This document shows, in pieces, positions 31,311-41,091 of a stretch of DNA of 41,091 nucleotides. The notes below the pieces were generated by a model. It made no database searches. It was given only the letters and a program-made list of their open reading frames with translations, and had not been told where the DNA came from. Location of the stretch: contig JAQGDQ010001440.1 of assembly GCA_030141605.1 (NCBI GenBank), positions 1-41,091 of the forward strand. Direction: 5' to 3'. Made by a program: the position numbers and the translations under genes. The DNA is from Tubiluchus corallicola. Its lineage: Eukaryota; Priapulida; Priapulimorpha; Priapulimorphida; Tubiluchidae. Position 1 is the first letter of the stretch. Every line of letters begins with the position of its first letter.

Positions 31311-31739
31311 CTAAGCGCCCACCGTGACCACTCAACCATGACGTCACCCAAAAGAACGAAAGGCTAAAATAAGTTTAAAAACGTTTAAAATAACAACGAA
31401 TAGCATCGAGTGGATGTGAAGAAGGCAACGGCAAAAACTAAGATGGCGACACCAACGAACCTTAATCGTTGCAATAATAACAACTTGATCGTGGTCTGTT
31501 TTTTTCACTTTTGTCTAACAAAACTTGGCTTCTTTCATTAGGAAATCGCTTTCTTGCTTTCCTATTCATCACCAGGCTCAGCTAATCTACCTCATCTCTC
31601 GGGAGAATCTATGTGTTTCCTCTTTGTCTTGAGTCTTTATATCTTTGCAATACATGGCAAATCGTCAAATAACAGAGACTGACTGATTCTTTTTTATGAA
31701 GTCATAATATGATATAAAGTACACATCTTCTGTTGGTGG
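31311..31739. other. no feature recognised
   Basis: No coding or repeat signal that I can support. Confidence 0.35.
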
Positions 31740-32145
31740 GTTTGCATGACAACAACGATGATAACGACCACGACGAGAATGATGATGACGATGATGATAA
31801 TGATGGTAATGATGATGATAGTGATGATGAGGATGATGATGATAATGATGGCGATGATGATGACGATGTTGATAATGATGGTGATAATGATGATGAAGAA
31901 GAAGAAGATGATGAGGAAGAAGAAGAAGATGAAGAAGAAAAATGTTGTGAAGCGTGTTTATAAGTAAAATATATTATTATTATTATTATAATGATAATGA
32001 TGATGATCATCATCATCGTCGTCGTCATCATCATCCTCATCATCATCATCACCATCATCATCATCGTCGTCGTCATCGTCATCATCATCATCATCAGCAG
32101 CAGCAGCAGCAGCATCACCATCATCATCATCATCATTATTATTGG
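31740..32145. repeat. GAT/ATC trinucleotide tract with inverted halves
   Basis: 31750-31945 is (GAT/GAA)n on the plus strand. After an AT-rich spacer, 32000-32135 is (CAT/CGT)n, the reverse complement. The junction near 31997-32016 reads TGATGATGATCATCATCATC, an exact palindrome. Asp, His, Met or Ser homopolymer frames are by-products. Confidence 0.9.
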
Positions 32146-33075
32146 CCAAAATGCAGCTACAGTGAAGGCCATAAATGAAAATTTTTCATCAATTTTTATT
32201 GGCAAACCTTTTATTTTCCATCCTACGTTGTAATTCAACAATTGTGCGCAATAAGTACCAGCCCAGCTTAATTTATGCAAGACTTAAATTAGTTGTTAAA
32301 ATCCATACCAAAACTGTGACGCCTTTTAGAGGACTGCTACACTTGTTAAACAGCCGATAACGTTCAACAAAGCTAAGCAGAATCTTTTAGAATGTAGCTA
32401 AGTTTATTTGTTAGTTAAAAATTTACATCTAAAAAGATTAATAAACTGAAATATAAGTTATTATTTAATAAAGTAACTTACATTGTTCTCGTGTTTCTGT
32501 TCAAAAAGTGTTCACTGTTCACTTCACTGTTCACTCCTTCTGTTCAAAAAATGTTCACTGTTCACTCCCTCTGTTCACTGCACTGAATTTCATTTGAATA
32601 ACAATGATCATAAACACAGAAAATATTTTTAATATTCCACAAATCTTGACAAATCTGACACAATCTTTATTCAATATTTCAGTTAAGCCCAAAATTTCGT
32701 TAAAAATCAGTAAGGTTTCCACGCTTGCGACTCGACGAATCCTCTTCGTATGAGCGTTGATAACACAGCAGCATTAATAATATTCTCACTTTTCCTACAC
32801 GAAGCCAGTGACAAATGTGAACCACTGATGCGTTAAACTGGTGAAGCCTCGCTTTTCCTACTGCACATGCGCAGAAACTGACTTGGAAACTTTCCCTGGC
32901 AAAAACGATTTGTTCTTTGCTATTAAGCTCGAACTGACGTGATCACCTGTTTACACGCAGAGAATGGTATTGTCATGAAATTTGAAGCAAATTTTAAAAG
33001 GAAACACATTTGCGCTTACCGCATTGGTGTGAAGCAGGCCTTATATAATTGCACCATTTACACTAGTTATTGAGC
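32146..33075. other. no gene recognised
   Basis: Mostly AT-rich. A small imperfect repeat of CTGTTCA / TGTTCACT lies at 32500-32580. No exon or RNA is supported. Confidence 0.4.
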
Positions 33076-33077
33076 AA

Positions 33078-33715
33078 TCATACTTTTGTATAACTAATAG
33101 GATAACGTACATTGATAATTGTTTCTGTTATCGCTTCTGTACTCTGTGGGTTTTGTATATTTCAATTTTAAATATTAACTAATGAATTACTTGTGTTTTT
33201 GAACTTACTATCTATATTATATCACAAGAATATATTATAATAATACTTTTGTATAACTAATAGGATGATCTACGTTGATAATTGTTTCTAGTATCGCTTC
33301 TGTACTCTGTGGGTTTTGTATATTTCAATTTTAAATGTTAACTAATGAATTACTTGTGTTTTTGAACTAACTATCTATATTATATCACAAGAATATATTA
33401 TAATAATACTTTTGTATAACTAATAGGATGATGTACATTGATAATTGTTTCTGGTATCGCTTCTGTACTCTGTGGGGTTTGAATATTTCAATTTTAAATA
33501 TTAACTAATGAATTACTCCTGTTTTTGAACTAACTATCTATATTATATCACAAGAATATATTATAATAATACTTTTGTATAACTAATAGGATGATCTACA
33601 TTGATAATTGTTTCTGGTATAGCTTCCGTACTCTGCGGGTTTTGTATATTTCAATTGTAAGTGTTAACCAATGAATTACTTGTGTTTTTGAACTTACTAT
33701 CTATGTAACTATATT
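33078..33715. repeat. 163-bp tandem repeat, about 4 copies
   Basis: ACTTTTGTATAACTAATAGG recurs at 33082, 33245, 33408 and 33571, exactly 163 bp apart. The units hold CTTCTGTACTCTGTGGG and GAATTACTTGTGTTTTTGAA and are about 95% alike. The last copy is the most diverged. Confidence 0.97.
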
Positions 33716-33829
33716 CTTGGTAACACACATATATATATATATATATTTGTATATATATTAACTAAAATGTATTTGTTACACAGTGGAAAAACTCCAATCA
33801 GCAATATTACTGTATGTTAATATACTTAA

Positions 33830-34345
33830 AGGAAGATAGGATCATTTTCACATACTTTCCTAGTCATATGAAAAGTTTACATTTTAACACGATTAATGCT
33901 GTAAAAACGTTTCTGATAATTAAATAATAGATTAAACACTTAATTAACGGCGGGTGAGTCCAACTATTGATGACATCACAAACCAATATAATTTTCAACA
34001 GCTAAAATATTCTACGAGCGTGTTGCACGTGTTTGCGAAAGTGAAAATTGAAGTACAGTGCGTAAGATATTCAGTGTGTTGTACTAAAACTAAGCAAGTT
34101 TTAAGATAAAAATTCTAACTTCGAATTTACCGCTGTGCACACGCATGAGCTGTAGAACATGTGTACAGTTCGTCGCAAACGAACAGCTCTGAATTGAGAG
34201 GTACAGCACCAGTTTTTTGTGCAACGCGTCTCCAAAATTCAGGCGCCAGCGTCCGTCTAACTAGCGAATGGTGAAATGCACATAACAGCGAAGAACTAGT
34301 GACGCGGAAAGGTGGAGGCAGTGCGTTAAGTTTGAGAGGTAACAA
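33830..34345 (+). repeat. dispersed repeat D, copy 3, with conserved peptide on the minus strand
   Basis: Same orientation as 28640-28885 and inverted to 30770-31310. The minus strand at 34127-34345 reads SSLLCAFHHSLVRRTLAP and QKTGAVPLNSELFVCD. Most differences from the other copy are conservative, and it retains an open frame. Confidence 0.75.
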
Positions 34346-34374
34346 CGAGTTGTGAGACGTTTAGGTTCACATAA

Positions 34375-34532
34375 TAGTAATAATTACTATTATCGTTATC
34401 GTTATCGTTATCGTTATCGTTATCGTTATCGTTATCGTTATCGTTATCGTTATCATTATCATTATCATTGTTATCATCATCATCATCATTATCATCATCA
34501 ACAACAACATCAACATCATCATCATCATCATT

Positions 34533-34579
<47 letters not shown>

Positions 34580-34590
34580 TATCATAGGCT
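34375..34590. repeat. TATCGT hexanucleotide passing into ATC triplets
   Basis: About eleven TATCGT units (34390-34452) change to TATCAT and then to (ATC)n with AAC interruptions. The shift from hexamer to trimer within one tract suggests stepwise point change and slippage. Confidence 0.95.
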
Positions 34591-35183
34591 AGTATTAGCA
34601 AATTCTATGACATCGCGGAGGAGCTCCGGCTAGTAATTCACACTAAGCACAAACTAGTGCACAATTAATTAAAGTCCACGTAAAGCCATTGAAGTTACTG
34701 AACTGATGCAGCAAACCGCTTTGCTTTACACACACGTCACGCGACTGTTGTAGCTAAGATGCGACTAGTTTTAAGTTGGTGTTCATCGCTGTTACGGTTG
34801 TCTGACTTTGCATAACCTCCTCTGTCTATTGGAGAAGGCAGTCGCTTGTCTACGAAAACTTTCGGAGTGATTCAGAGCATCTCGTGTTAATTTCAAGGAA
34901 GCTGAGGAAGAGGATAAGTTTTCACCATTAGTGTGAAAGATCAAGATATCAATTACGCTAAAACGTCTTGTTTAAATTAGAAACATCGTGCCCTATATTT
35001 CTTATTGCTTGACCAGAGGAAGAATTAAAGTTGACTTGAAATGAATAGAAGGTAAGAATTGGGAAAGAAAAAAAGATTAAAAAAGAAGAAAGCAAAGAAA
35101 AGTCAGGGGAAAAACCACAATAAAGAGTACAAACGTATGAGGTAAAGAAGAATAAAGAAGATGAGAAAGAAGGGGAAATTTTA
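34591..35183. other. no feature recognised
   Basis: Unique-looking sequence with a purine-rich stretch at 35040-35180. No gene family recognised. Confidence 0.35.
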
Positions 35184-35232
35184 ATGGAAAGAACAAGTCA
35201 CTCGGTATGTTGGGTTTATTTTACTGTTATCA
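35184..35232 (+). repeat. orphan unit of the 72-bp satellite
   Basis: GGAAAGAACAAGTCACTC then GGTATGTTGGGTTTATTTTA and CTGTTATCA match the variant satellite units near 7533, 7829 and 7965, about 27 kb away. The unit stops at position ~48 of the 72-bp repeat. Confidence 0.85.
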
Positions 35233-35310
35233 GGGAGGAAGAGAGGGCGTTCTTGTTGTCTGGGCAACTCAGGATCTCCATACACCTTGCCCAGGCGTGC
35301 ACTTATAAGC
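35233..35310 (+). repeat. dispersed repeat J, inverted pair of 37461-37536
   Basis: TCAGGATCTCCATACACCTT and GCCCAGGCGTG match the reverse complement of 37461-37536, with GTCTGGG(C/T)AACTCAGG-type differences. Similarity is about 80% over 75 bp. It abuts the orphan satellite unit. Confidence 0.7.
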
Positions 35311-35754
35311 AATAATACGCGAACATCCAACATAGTGCTCGTTTATAACGCAAAGCCAGCAGCAGCTTTTACTGAATTAAAGTTATAAGCTTATAGACAG
35401 AGTGTAATGGATGACGTCAGAACAATGGCTTTGCGTCAGCAGTTTTCTAAGCGAAAATTGCTGAAAATAGAACATCTAATTAACTCGTCAGTACTCCTCT
35501 TGATGGACGTGTACTAAAATATAGCCCACGTCATCGTGTAGCGCTGTTCTTCCTCTTTCTAAAGGGCCATATATCTCCTTCCGAGAGTCCCACCAGGCGC
35601 CGCTAGAACGTTTTTCCGCATGCTGTTTGGTCAAAATTTCGAAAAGATCGCGAGTTTTGTCCGGGAGAACGCCCTTACGGGACGCTATGGCCCTCTCGCG
35701 AATTCTAAACACGCCTATGACACCCACCGTTGAACGGGCTATCTATCCATACCC
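35311..35754. other. no feature recognised
   Basis: A 79-residue minus-strand frame (35488-35727) has no recognisable similarity. It leads into repeat H and may belong to the same element. Confidence 0.35.
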
Positions 35755-35990
35755 AGCACCGCCCTCGGCCCGTTCCCGTTCTTCAGATCTCAGCCGTATA
35801 ACTTTTGCAAAATCAGCCGAAAAATGGCCATTTTTGGAGGTTTTTCGCCCCCCGTTCCTCCCGGTGGGCCCGATTCGAAAAATAAACCCGCAATGGCACG
35901 ACACTAGATCGAGACCTTTCGTTTGATGTATAGATCGCTGCAAATGGTGCCGTCGTCGAAGCTGTAGCCTCGAATCTTATATATATATAT
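35755..35990 (+). repeat. dispersed repeat H, copy 2
   Basis: Same family as 18350-18590, about 90% alike. It keeps CGGCCCGTTCCCGTTCTTCA and the CGAATCTTATATATATATA terminus. The same TA-tail end in both copies supports a retroposed unit. Confidence 0.75.
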
Positions 35991-36119
35991 ACCAGTAGAC
36001 GATTTATTTCATTGCAACATGTACGGTAATTCAAAACACACATAAAACTATGTAAGTTAGTCTAATAAAGTTTGGCGAGTGTGTTGCTTTAAAACGTGTT
36101 TAAACTGGTGTGTTGTGTG

Positions 36120-36830
36120 TATTAATGATGACGACAGTTGACTGCTGTCGAAACGTTTGGACACGTTCTTAAACAGTTGTGAATAAAAATCTTTTTATTA
36201 TTTAACATACCTTATTTAAATTATTTCCATAATTAATAATAAATACGCTTTATGTAACGTGAAAATGTAACAGTTTATTCATATAAAAATACAAATTTAA
36301 AAAATTTAACAATTTGTTCAGATCAAAATACAAAAAATTAAAAAAATTAACAGTTTATTCATATGAAAATACAAAATTAGAAAATTTAACAGTTTATTCA
36401 TATGAAAACACAAAATTAAAAAAAAATTAACAGTTTATTCAGATCAAAATGCAAAATTAAAAAACTTAACTGTTTATTAATATGACGACAGTTGACTAAA
36501 CGTTTGACACGTTCTTAAAATGTGAATAAAAATTTATTATTTAACATTTATTTAAATTATTACCATAATTAATAATAAATATTCTTATGTAACATGAAAA
36601 TTTAACAGTTTATTCATATGAAAATACAAAATTAAAAAATTTAACAGTTTAGTCATATGAAAATACAAAATTAAAAAATTTAACAGTTTATTCATATGAA
36701 AATACAAAATTGAAAAATTTAACAGTTTATTCATATGAAAATACAAAATTAAAAATTTAACAGTTTATTCATATGAAAATACAAAATTAAAAAACTTAAC
36801 AGTTTATTCATATGAAAACACAAAATTAAA
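36120..36830. repeat. 350-bp duplication with ~38-bp subrepeats and a hairpin-GAAACG motif
   Basis: 36126-36480 and 36481-36830 are two copies of one segment, sharing TAATTAATAATAAATA and internal repeats of AACAGTTTATTCATATGAAA. The first copy begins TGATGA-CGACAG-TTGACTG-CTGTCG-AAACG, a 6-bp hairpin followed by GAAACG. The second has lost the right arm of the hairpin. The first copy's hairpin is fully paired. Confidence 0.75.
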
Positions 36831-37460
36831 GTGAGCAAAAAATAAATCAGAAAGTGCCAAAACAAAAATGAACATTAATTAAATACTAAAATAATATTAA
36901 CAAAATAATAAAGAACACGAACAAAGCAAAATACTAAACTGAGGCACCGGATCAGAAGCGGTGTCTCAGCAATATTAAAAGTATCGAAAGTCAAGTAACT
37001 TCACAAATGCACGAAAGCACCAGCTGCTATGAATCACCATGTTTATTGAGCCAGAATCGTTTGGCTACTGAAGCCATTGTCAATCTATAAATGAAGCCAA
37101 AATGAAGAATCAATAATACGCTAATGATCTACATAGTCATCTTTGTACGAGAATTGGGGAGCATGACAAAGGCCAGCAGCTTGACTCTGCAATTTCTTTC
37201 GTTAAAACTTCGTTTATTTTGATAGGTTAAATTCTAATCTGCTGTTTTGTAGTTTCAGTTTGAGTCTTTGTAGCATCAATGTCGGAGAAAAACTCTGCTA
37301 CGCTGTCTGGAAGAAATCCTTGAAGCTGACGAAATATGTTGTTGTTGGCATCCTTCTGTCTCGGAAGACAATGGAGTGTGCGCCAAGAGAGTCAGTTATT
37401 GATCACATTGATGGAGCTGCAGCGTCGACTGTGGCTGAGCAGTGCGATCCTTGAACGTCT
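36831..37460. other. no gene recognised
   Basis: AT-rich to 37000, then sequence of mixed composition. A 64-residue frame (37260-37454) has no similarity that I know. Confidence 0.35.
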
Positions 37461-37536
37461 TCAGGGCACACGCCTGGGCAAGGTGTATGGAGATCCTGAG
37501 TAACCCAGACAGCAGGAAACCCTCTCTTTCTCCCTG
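37461..37536 (-). repeat. dispersed repeat J, pair of 35233-35310
   Basis: Reverse-complement match to 35233-35310: CACGCCTGGGCAAGGTGTAT, GGAGATCCTGAG. It sits about 230 bp before the 5S fragment. Confidence 0.7.
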
Positions 37537-37767
37537 GTGTAGTCCAAAAGAAAGCGATGCGATACGTTTGGCACCAGGTTGGCTGCAGGAGCTGCCGGAG
37601 TCAGTGAGCATGCTGCACTGGTCCGTCTTCAGGGCTCCACTCCTGATTTGGAAGGTTTACTCCTCTACACATGGCCGTTGGGTCACTTGACCTCCTCCGC
37701 CCTCTAGCCATTGGCTGCTTGTGCAGCTCCTCTGCCTAGTGTCGAGATACAGTGTGGGCATCCCGCA

Positions 37768-37807
37768 AGCCTACAGCACCTGGTATTCCTAGGCGGTCAC
37801 CCATCCC
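37768..37807 (-). rRNA. 5S rRNA 3'-terminal fragment
   Basis: The minus strand reads GGGATGGGTGACCGCC, TAGGAATACC, AGGTGCTGTAGGCTT. This is the conserved 3' third of animal 5S rRNA, with CCTAGG in place of the usual CCTGGG. The 5' two thirds are absent: the sequence just beyond 37807 is RT-like and not 5S. It is a truncated copy and not a functional gene. It could be the 5S-derived part of a SINE3-type element or a retroposed fragment. Confidence 0.8.
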
Positions 37808-38502
37808 ATGAAATATACATCACGAGTATAATGTTAGAAAATCTATCAATTCAAGTCAGGTGTGAAGGGAAATTGAGTCAGCCGTTTTCTACAAACATAG
37901 GAGTACCTCAGGGTGACTGCCTGAGCCCTGTTATTTATTCTTTGAGTCAGCTGCTTTCTACAAACATAGGAGTACCTCAGGGTGACTGCCTGAGCCCTGT
38001 TATTTATTCTTTGAGTCAGCTGTTTTCTACAAACATAGGAGTACCTCAGGGTGACTGCCTGAGCCCTGTTATTTATTCTTTGAGTCAGCTGTTTTCTACA
38101 AACATAGGAGTACCTCAGGGTGACTGCCTGAGCCCTGTTATTTATTCTTTGAGTCAGCCGTTTTCTACAAACACAGGTGTACCTCAGGGTGACTGCCTGA
38201 GCCCTGTTATTTATTCTTTGAGCCAGCTGTTTTCTACAAACATAGGAGTACCTCAGGGTGACTGCCTGAGCCCTGTTATTTATTCTTTGAGTCAGCCGTT
38301 TTCTACAAACATAGGTGTACCTCAGGGTGACTGCCTGAGCCCTGTTATTTATTCTTTGAGTCAGCCGTTTTCTACAAACATAGGAGTACCTCAGGGTGAC
38401 TGCCTGAGCCCTGTTATTTATTCTTTGAGCCAGCTGTTTTCTACAAACATAGGAGTACCTCAGGGTGACTGCCTGAGCCCTGTTATTTATTCTTCGTTTT
38501 GA
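37808..38502 (+). pseudogene. reverse-transcriptase remnant with amplified QG motif
   Basis: The plus strand reads YITSIMLENLSIQVRCEGK then FSTNIGVPQGDCLSPVIYS. This is the order seen before and at the GVPQG-x-x-LSP palm motif of non-LTR reverse transcriptases. Nine copies of the motif follow in frame, then SSF and a stop at 38500-38502. The Y(A/M)DD catalytic block and the rest of the polymerase are absent, so it cannot work as an enzyme. The frame upstream of 37808 runs through the 5S fragment on the opposite strand. Confidence 0.75.
37873..38493 (+). repeat. 69-bp minisatellite made of an RT motif, 9 copies
   Basis: Units start at 37873, 37942, 38011, 38080, 38149, 38218, 38287, 38356 and 38425. 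Each is 69 bp (23 codons) and encodes LSQ(L/P)(F/L)STN(I/T)GVPQG and DCLSPVIYS. Copies differ mainly at CAGCTG/CAGCCG, ATAGGAG/ATAGGTG and GAGTCAG/GAGCCAG. No unit has a stop in this frame or on the minus strand. Confidence 0.97.
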
Positions 38503-38523
38503 CTTCATTTATAATTTGAAAAT

Positions 38524-38542
38524 GGCTTCAATAGCCGAAACG
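38524..38542 (+). other. hairpin followed by GAAACG after the RT remnant
   Basis: GGCT-TCAAT-AGCC followed by GAAACG lies about 20 bp after the RT stop codon. It resembles 3976-3995. It may belong to the 3' UTR of the same retroelement. The rest of 38503-38907 has no recognisable feature. Confidence 0.45.
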
Positions 38543-38905
38543 ATCGTCTATCGAGAAAGTTTGAACATAAATTTGTGGAGGTAACACACTTTTTAGTGTT
38601 TTTCTCTAATATTTCAAGTATTCCAAAAAGTTTAAGAACTTTTATAGCGTTTAAGCAGCCACATTTAAGCAATCTTATTAGGCTGCATTAAACTTACAAC
38701 AACAAGCAAGCAAAGCAAAATAAACTGACTGTGTAAGTAGGCAGCCCCACCCAGGCCACAGTCAAATTCAGTTAGTTTAATTTCGTTTTTGCCGTGTTTT
38801 CTATTTGGTTGCAAACAGTCAATTTTGCTCGTTTTCCAGTTTTCCATTTTCGTCCAGGCAAGTGTGCAATTACAAATGAGCCTAGATCCTGAAATAGACC
38901 GTGAA

Positions 38906-40160
<1,255 letters not shown>

Positions 40161-40540
40161 TGACCATTAACTAATCATAAAGATTAGTTTTGCAAATTTT
40201 CACTAGTTTCAAAATTCGGCAACACCTGGCTACAAACTGGAAACATACATACTGTAAACATACTGTAAACATATGTCTGGCTACAAACTGTAACTGTATA
40301 CAATCATTTCAGATGAGTTTTTTACATCGTCTTTATCGTAGTCCTCAGGAGCGTGGCTATTAGTAATTCGTTTTTCGAAAATTTATTTCGTTTCGAAACA
40401 TTACCGACTTTTCAACGATTAGGTAATGTTTCAGTATGAAAAATTCCTTGAAGCCACAGCGTCGATAATGCAGCATTCTTGCTATATGTAAACACATATA
40501 ATAATTTATATTGAATTTCACAGGGCGAAGCTAAATGGAC
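40161..40540. other. no feature recognised
   Basis: AT-rich with a small CATACTGTAAA repeat near 40250. No gene is supported. Confidence 0.4.
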
Positions 40541-40705
40541 AATGAATAGAACAAAAGAGAGGGAGAGAGAAAACGGTAGTGAGATAAAAAAAGAGAGGAG
40601 AGAGAGAGATAAAAGAGAGAGGGGGAATCGCAGCACAGAGCAAAGAGTGAAAAAGGGAGAGAGAAAGAGAGAGGCAGAGAGAGAGAAAGAGACGAGAGAC
40701 TAAAG

Positions 40706-40761
<56 letters not shown>

Positions 40762-41010
40762 AGGAAAGAGAAAAAGAGAGGGAGAGAGAAAACGGTATTG
40801 AGATAAAAAAAAGAGAGGAGAGAGAGAAAGAGAGAGAGATAAAAGAGAGAGGGGGAATCGCAGCACAGAGCAAAGAGTGAAAAAGGGAGAGAGAAAGAGA
40901 GAGGCAGAGAGAGATAGAGAGAAAGAGAGAGAGAAAGACAGGGAAAGAGAAAAAGAGAGGAGAGAAAAGAGAACGAGAGGGAGGTCAGAGGGAAGTAGGC
41001 ATAAAAGAGA
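40541..41010. repeat. GA-rich tract with a ~220-bp duplication
   Basis: Blocks GAATCGCAGCACAGAGCAAA and GAGAGAAAACGGTA(G/T)TGAG occur twice, near 40565/40626 and 40785/40854. Degenerate GA repeats fill the rest. Ser/Leu frames on the minus strand are by-products. Confidence 0.85.
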
Positions 41011-41091
41011 GAGCCTCTTCTTTGCCATAGTAATTATCTTGGATATAAAATCTACTTTGTTTCATTTTGCAAACATCTATAATGATGTTAG

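Noticed and set aside
31733-32280. Acidic or His-rich proteins of up to 192 residues
   Set aside because: Triplet-repeat translations.
36126-36170. Active hammerhead ribozyme
   Set aside because: The core lacks the required C before TGATGA, has an extra base before stem II, and the flanks do not pair as stem I. Kept only as a hairpin-motif observation.
37846-38508. 220-residue minus-strand frame in the 69-bp array (RINNRAQAVTLRYSYVCRK)
   Set aside because: It is the antisense shadow of the RT-motif frame; only the plus-strand frame has RT similarity.

Overview
This window is animal genomic DNA, AT-rich and dominated by repeats. The evidence for an animal is a spliced MS4A/CD20-like four-transmembrane gene with a GT-AG intron, non-LTR retrotransposon 3' ends, solo LTRs with target-site duplications, DNA-transposon MITEs, and many mini- and microsatellites. 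There are no bacterial operons, CRISPR arrays or viral genomes. The repeats would suit an invertebrate, possibly marine, but the species cannot be fixed from sequence alone.

Layout. 1-9 kb: a 23-bp minisatellite (976-1957), a stair-step of one LINE family's 3' ends joined by CT microsatellites (2512-3395), a large GA microsatellite (4005-4545), another copy of that LINE (5372-5757), a 72-bp satellite (6424-8060) and a pogo-like MITE (8538-9019). 9-16.5 kb: a TTAA-flanked piggyBac-like MITE, several LINE carboxyl-terminal remnants with microsatellite tails, two inverted copies of a repeat holding a near-palindromic reverse-transcriptase motif, a 61-bp array with higher-order structure, and a hAT MITE with a perfect 8-bp duplication. 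17-24.2 kb: two solo LTRs, and the only convincing gene. Its first recognised exon is at 19135-19358 and its last coding exon at 23057-23641. The 3.7-kb intron holds a second TTAA MITE, a possible minus-strand exon, two minisatellites, a SINE-like head, a solo LTR, a hAT end and a LINE 3' end. A LINE 3' end begins about 17 bp after the stop codon. 24-35 kb: degenerate LINE, SINE-like head, arrays of 88, 4, 24, 34 and 163 bp, a third solo LTR, trinucleotide arrays and a repeat family that carries a conserved peptide. 35-41 kb: an orphan unit of the 72-bp satellite, a 350-bp duplication, a 5S rRNA 3' fragment next to a reverse-transcriptase remnant whose QG motif has become a nine-copy 69-bp minisatellite, a ~670-bp AGT array growing from a LINE tail, and a GA-rich end.

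The genes do not form a pathway. Two themes stand out: retrotransposon 3' ends that pass directly into simple repeats, and local amplification of short transposon segments into minisatellites. The most unusual item is the reverse-transcriptase-motif minisatellite at 37873-38493 beside a 5S rRNA fragment. Long open frames in the arrays are artefacts of periods divisible by three. All identifications were made by eye, without database searches.
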